Part shown: piece after piece, positions 62,503 through 64,000 of the stretch | Position numbering within the stretch: position 1 is the stretch's first letter | Layout of the letters: each line of letters starts with the position of its first letter | Assembly: GCF_014652795.1 (NCBI RefSeq) | Contig: NZ_BMZM01000003.1 | Location: 186,001 to 250,000, forward strand | Length of the DNA: 64,000 nucleotides | DNA from: Kushneria pakistanensis | GTDB lineage: Bacteria; Pseudomonadota; Gammaproteobacteria; Pseudomonadales; Halomonadaceae | Direction: 5' to 3' | Notes under the pieces: model-generated | The model's input: the letters and a program-made list of their open reading frames with translations, nothing else | Told to the model about the DNA's origin: nothing | Databases searched by the model: none | Made by a program: the position numbers and the translations under genes

Positions 62503-63282
62503 TCAGAAGTTGTAGACCACCGAGACTGCGGTGGTGGTATCGGTCTTGTGCTCGGCGTCTTCCGGCGGATCGTCGTTGAAATCGACATCGTAGGCCAGGC
62601 GCATCGCCAGGGCGTCGTTGATGGCGACCGTCAGTGAGGTCTGCGAGCGCATGATGAGGTTGAGCCCGGTGGCCTCCAGTACCAGATCCTGCCCGAAGGT
62701 CGCCGTGTCCGAGACGTGCCAGCGATAGTTCAGTCCGCTATAGGCCAGCGCACGATACTTCTCGCCGCCATCGGTATAGCTGTCGCGACGCACGCCGGGA
62801 CCTGCCTCCACCGACAATGACTGTGGTGGTCCACTGAGCAGCTGGCGGCCATAACCGCCGGCCAGGGTGCTCTGGGAGTTGTAGCCGGCAAAGCGGTCCT
62901 TGCGCCAGCGTGCCAGCCCGAAGAGATAGTTCTCATCGCTCAGGTTGTAGCGGGTACGTCCGCCGAGATTATAGTTCTCGGCCGAGGTTTCGTTGTCATC
63001 ACTGGCGCTATTGATGGCGCCATAGAGATTCCATGACCAGGGACCGTCATACCAGGTCAGGTTGGTGCTGGTGCGCAGACTCGAGCTGTTGCTGTTGCCT
63101 GACAGTTTCGTGTAGCCCAGCGAATACTCCCCATCAAAGTAATCCTCGGCCTGACTGGCACTTTCAAGCGTTGAATAATTGGCAAAGTTTTCATTGTCGG
63201 CCGCCAGACTCTGGCCGGCCGACAGCAACCCGGCCAGCAGCGGCAGGGCAGGAACAAAAAAACGTAGATGGCGTGAACCCAT
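62503..63282 (-). CDS. DUF481 outer-membrane beta-barrel protein
   Basis: The 259-residue protein has a signal peptide (about residues 1-29, LLAGLLSAGQSLAA) and the DUF481 pattern of amphipathic strands, with GEYSLGYTKLSGNSNSSSL, YLFGLARWRKDRFAGYNSQ and EAGPGVRRDSYTDGG. It ends SVVYNF, the aromatic C-terminus recognised by BamA. DUF481 proteins (YdiY-like) are salt- or acid-responsive in some bacteria, but the function is not settled. The ATG at 63282 fits the signal peptide. A paralogue lies just upstream. Confidence 0.87.
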   Translation of the reverse strand: MGSRHLRFFVPALPLLAGLLSAGQSLAADNENFANYSTLESASQAEDYFDGEYSLGYTKLSGNSNSSSLRTSTNLTWYDGPWSWNLYGAINSASDDNETSAENYNLGGRTRYNLSDENYLFGLARWRKDRFAGYNSQSTLAGGYGRQLLSGPPQSLSVEAGPGVRRDSYTDGGEKYRALAYSGLNYRWHVSDTATFGQDLVLEATGLNLIMRSQTSLTVAINDALAMRLAYDVDFNDDPPEDAEHKTDTTTAVSVVYNF

Positions 63283-63402
63283 GATGACGAAAATCTCTTG
63301 AATCAAGTGCGCTGCAGGGCAGCTGTAGTGGTCATGGCCTGTGTGGTGCTATTGGCAGCGCCCCATGACGCTGGCGCTGCGCGACAGCAGTGTGCCTACA
63401 AG

Positions 63403-63420
63403 GCCTGTGGGCCACACAGG
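63403..63420 (-). repeat. Short hairpin between the two DUF481 genes
   Basis: CCTGTG (63403-63408) pairs with CACAGG (63415-63420). It is weak and has no T-run, so it does not clearly separate the two genes. Confidence 0.35.
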
Positions 63421-63478
63421 GATTAGGGTCATGTTTTGTGAGGATCGATATCTTCGTGGGCGAGAACGTTGAAAGGCG

Positions 63479-64000
63479 TTAGAAGTTGTAAACCACCGAG
63501 GCCGCCGTGGTGCGATCGGTGTTGGCATCTGCCTCATGGGGCGGATTGCTGTTGCTTTTGATGTCGTGGGACACGCGAAGCGCAAGGCTTGCGTTAATGG
63601 CCACTGAAATGGCCGAGTAGGAACGAAGCGTCACGTTGTCATCGGCCCCTTCGACGGAAAACTGCTGGATGAAACTGGCCGTATCCGACAGGGACAGGGC
63701 GTAGTCGGCAGCCAGATAGCCGAGCAACATGTGTCGGTTGCCGCCGTTTTCATAGTCGTCATAGCGATAGCCCGGGCCTGCCTCCAGCGACAGGGCCTGA
63801 AGGTCGGTATCGAAGATCTGACGGCCATAGCCGGTAATGGCCGTGAACTGATTGTCGTAGCCCGAGAAGCGCTCCTTTTCATAGCGTGCCAGCCCAAAAA
63901 GGTAGTTGGGGGAGTCGCCCAGCGAGTAGCGTTCACGCTGACTGAGCAGATACTGCTCGGCAGTGGTGTTTTCGCTGTCACTGACGTTTTTGACTTCGGC
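63479..64000 (-). CDS. Second DUF481 outer-membrane protein (3' part)
   Basis: The frame is open to the window edge, so the N-terminus and signal peptide are outside; about 173 residues are visible. It aligns along its length with the neighbouring DUF481 protein: YLFGLARYEKERFSGYDNQ and EAGPGYRYDDYENGG, then TDRTTAASVVYNF at the C-terminus. The pair arose by tandem duplication and has diverged clearly. Both keep the C-terminal Phe for barrel assembly. Confidence 0.85.
   Translation of the reverse strand, partial: AEVKNVSDSENTTAEQYLLSQRERYSLGDSPNYLFGLARYEKERFSGYDNQFTAITGYGRQIFDTDLQALSLEAGPGYRYDDYENGGNRHMLLGYLAADYALSLSDTASFIQQFSVEGADDNVTLRSYSAISVAINASLALRVSHDIKSNSNPPHEADANTDRTTAASVVYNF

Overview
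This 64 kb window is almost entirely core chromosome of a gammaproteobacterium. Gene content, gene order and protein style (moderately GC-rich, acidic proteins, Pseudomonas/Halomonas-type synteny) point to the Halomonadaceae (Halomonas, Kushneria or a close relative). That placement is an inference from protein resemblance and synteny; no rRNA gene is present to confirm it. I see no tRNA, rRNA, CRISPR array, insertion sequence, prophage or integrase.

Layout. 1-7 kb: the end of a YeeE/YedE sulfur-transport-type gene, an unrecognised six-helix membrane protein, aconitase acnA (-), a small four-cysteine protein, thioredoxin reductase trxB, slyX (-) and a membrane-anchored cold-shock-domain protein. 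6.7-13.5 kb (-): a map-glnD-arsC-like-dapD-dapE cluster ending in an unknown gene. 13.6-34.9 kb (+): the translation/envelope/lipid A superoperon rpsB-tsf-pyrH-frr-uppS-cdsA-dxr-rseP-bamA-skp-lpxD-fabZ-lpxA-lpxB-rnhB-dnaE-accA-tilS. 35-41.7 kb: ppx (-) divergent from a thioredoxin, then rho, ubiD, a flavin reductase and folM. 41.7-43.6 kb: a 705-base stretch without a large gene, holding three small ORFs and a transcription attenuator, followed by a type I DAHP synthase. 43.6-47 kb (-): ppk1 and hemB. 47.1-47.8 kb: an elbB-like gene. 47.8-52.2 kb (-): tatC-tatB-tatA-hisE-ubiB-ubiJ, followed by ubiE. 53.2-60.9 kb (-): a DUF971 gene, hslU, hslV, a SPOR-domain protein, argS and priA. 61.1-64 kb: a short malic enzyme (+) and two tandem DUF481 outer-membrane proteins (-), the second cut by the window edge.

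How the genes fit together. The central superoperon links protein synthesis (S2, EF-Ts, RRF), nucleotide supply (PyrH), isoprenoid and undecaprenyl supply (Dxr, UppS), phospholipid and fatty-acid synthesis (CdsA, AccA, FabZ), envelope stress and outer-membrane biogenesis (RseP, BamA, Skp) and lipid A synthesis (LpxD, LpxA, LpxB). The ubiD, ubiB, ubiJ and ubiE genes serve ubiquinone synthesis. ppx and ppk1 run polyphosphate turnover.

The most interesting structure is the leader of the DAHP synthase gene. A short reading frame with consecutive Tyr-Trp-Phe codons sits directly before a hairpin, an alternative antiterminator pairing and a strong intrinsic terminator. This is the architecture of an amino-acid attenuator that would read all three aromatic end products. 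A second small frame with a strong ribosome binding site lies between it and the enzyme gene. Other oddities are an ElbB-like protein without the family's cysteine nucleophile, a divergent CRPC thioredoxin beside rho, no hisI next to hisE, and a cold-shock domain tethered to the membrane.
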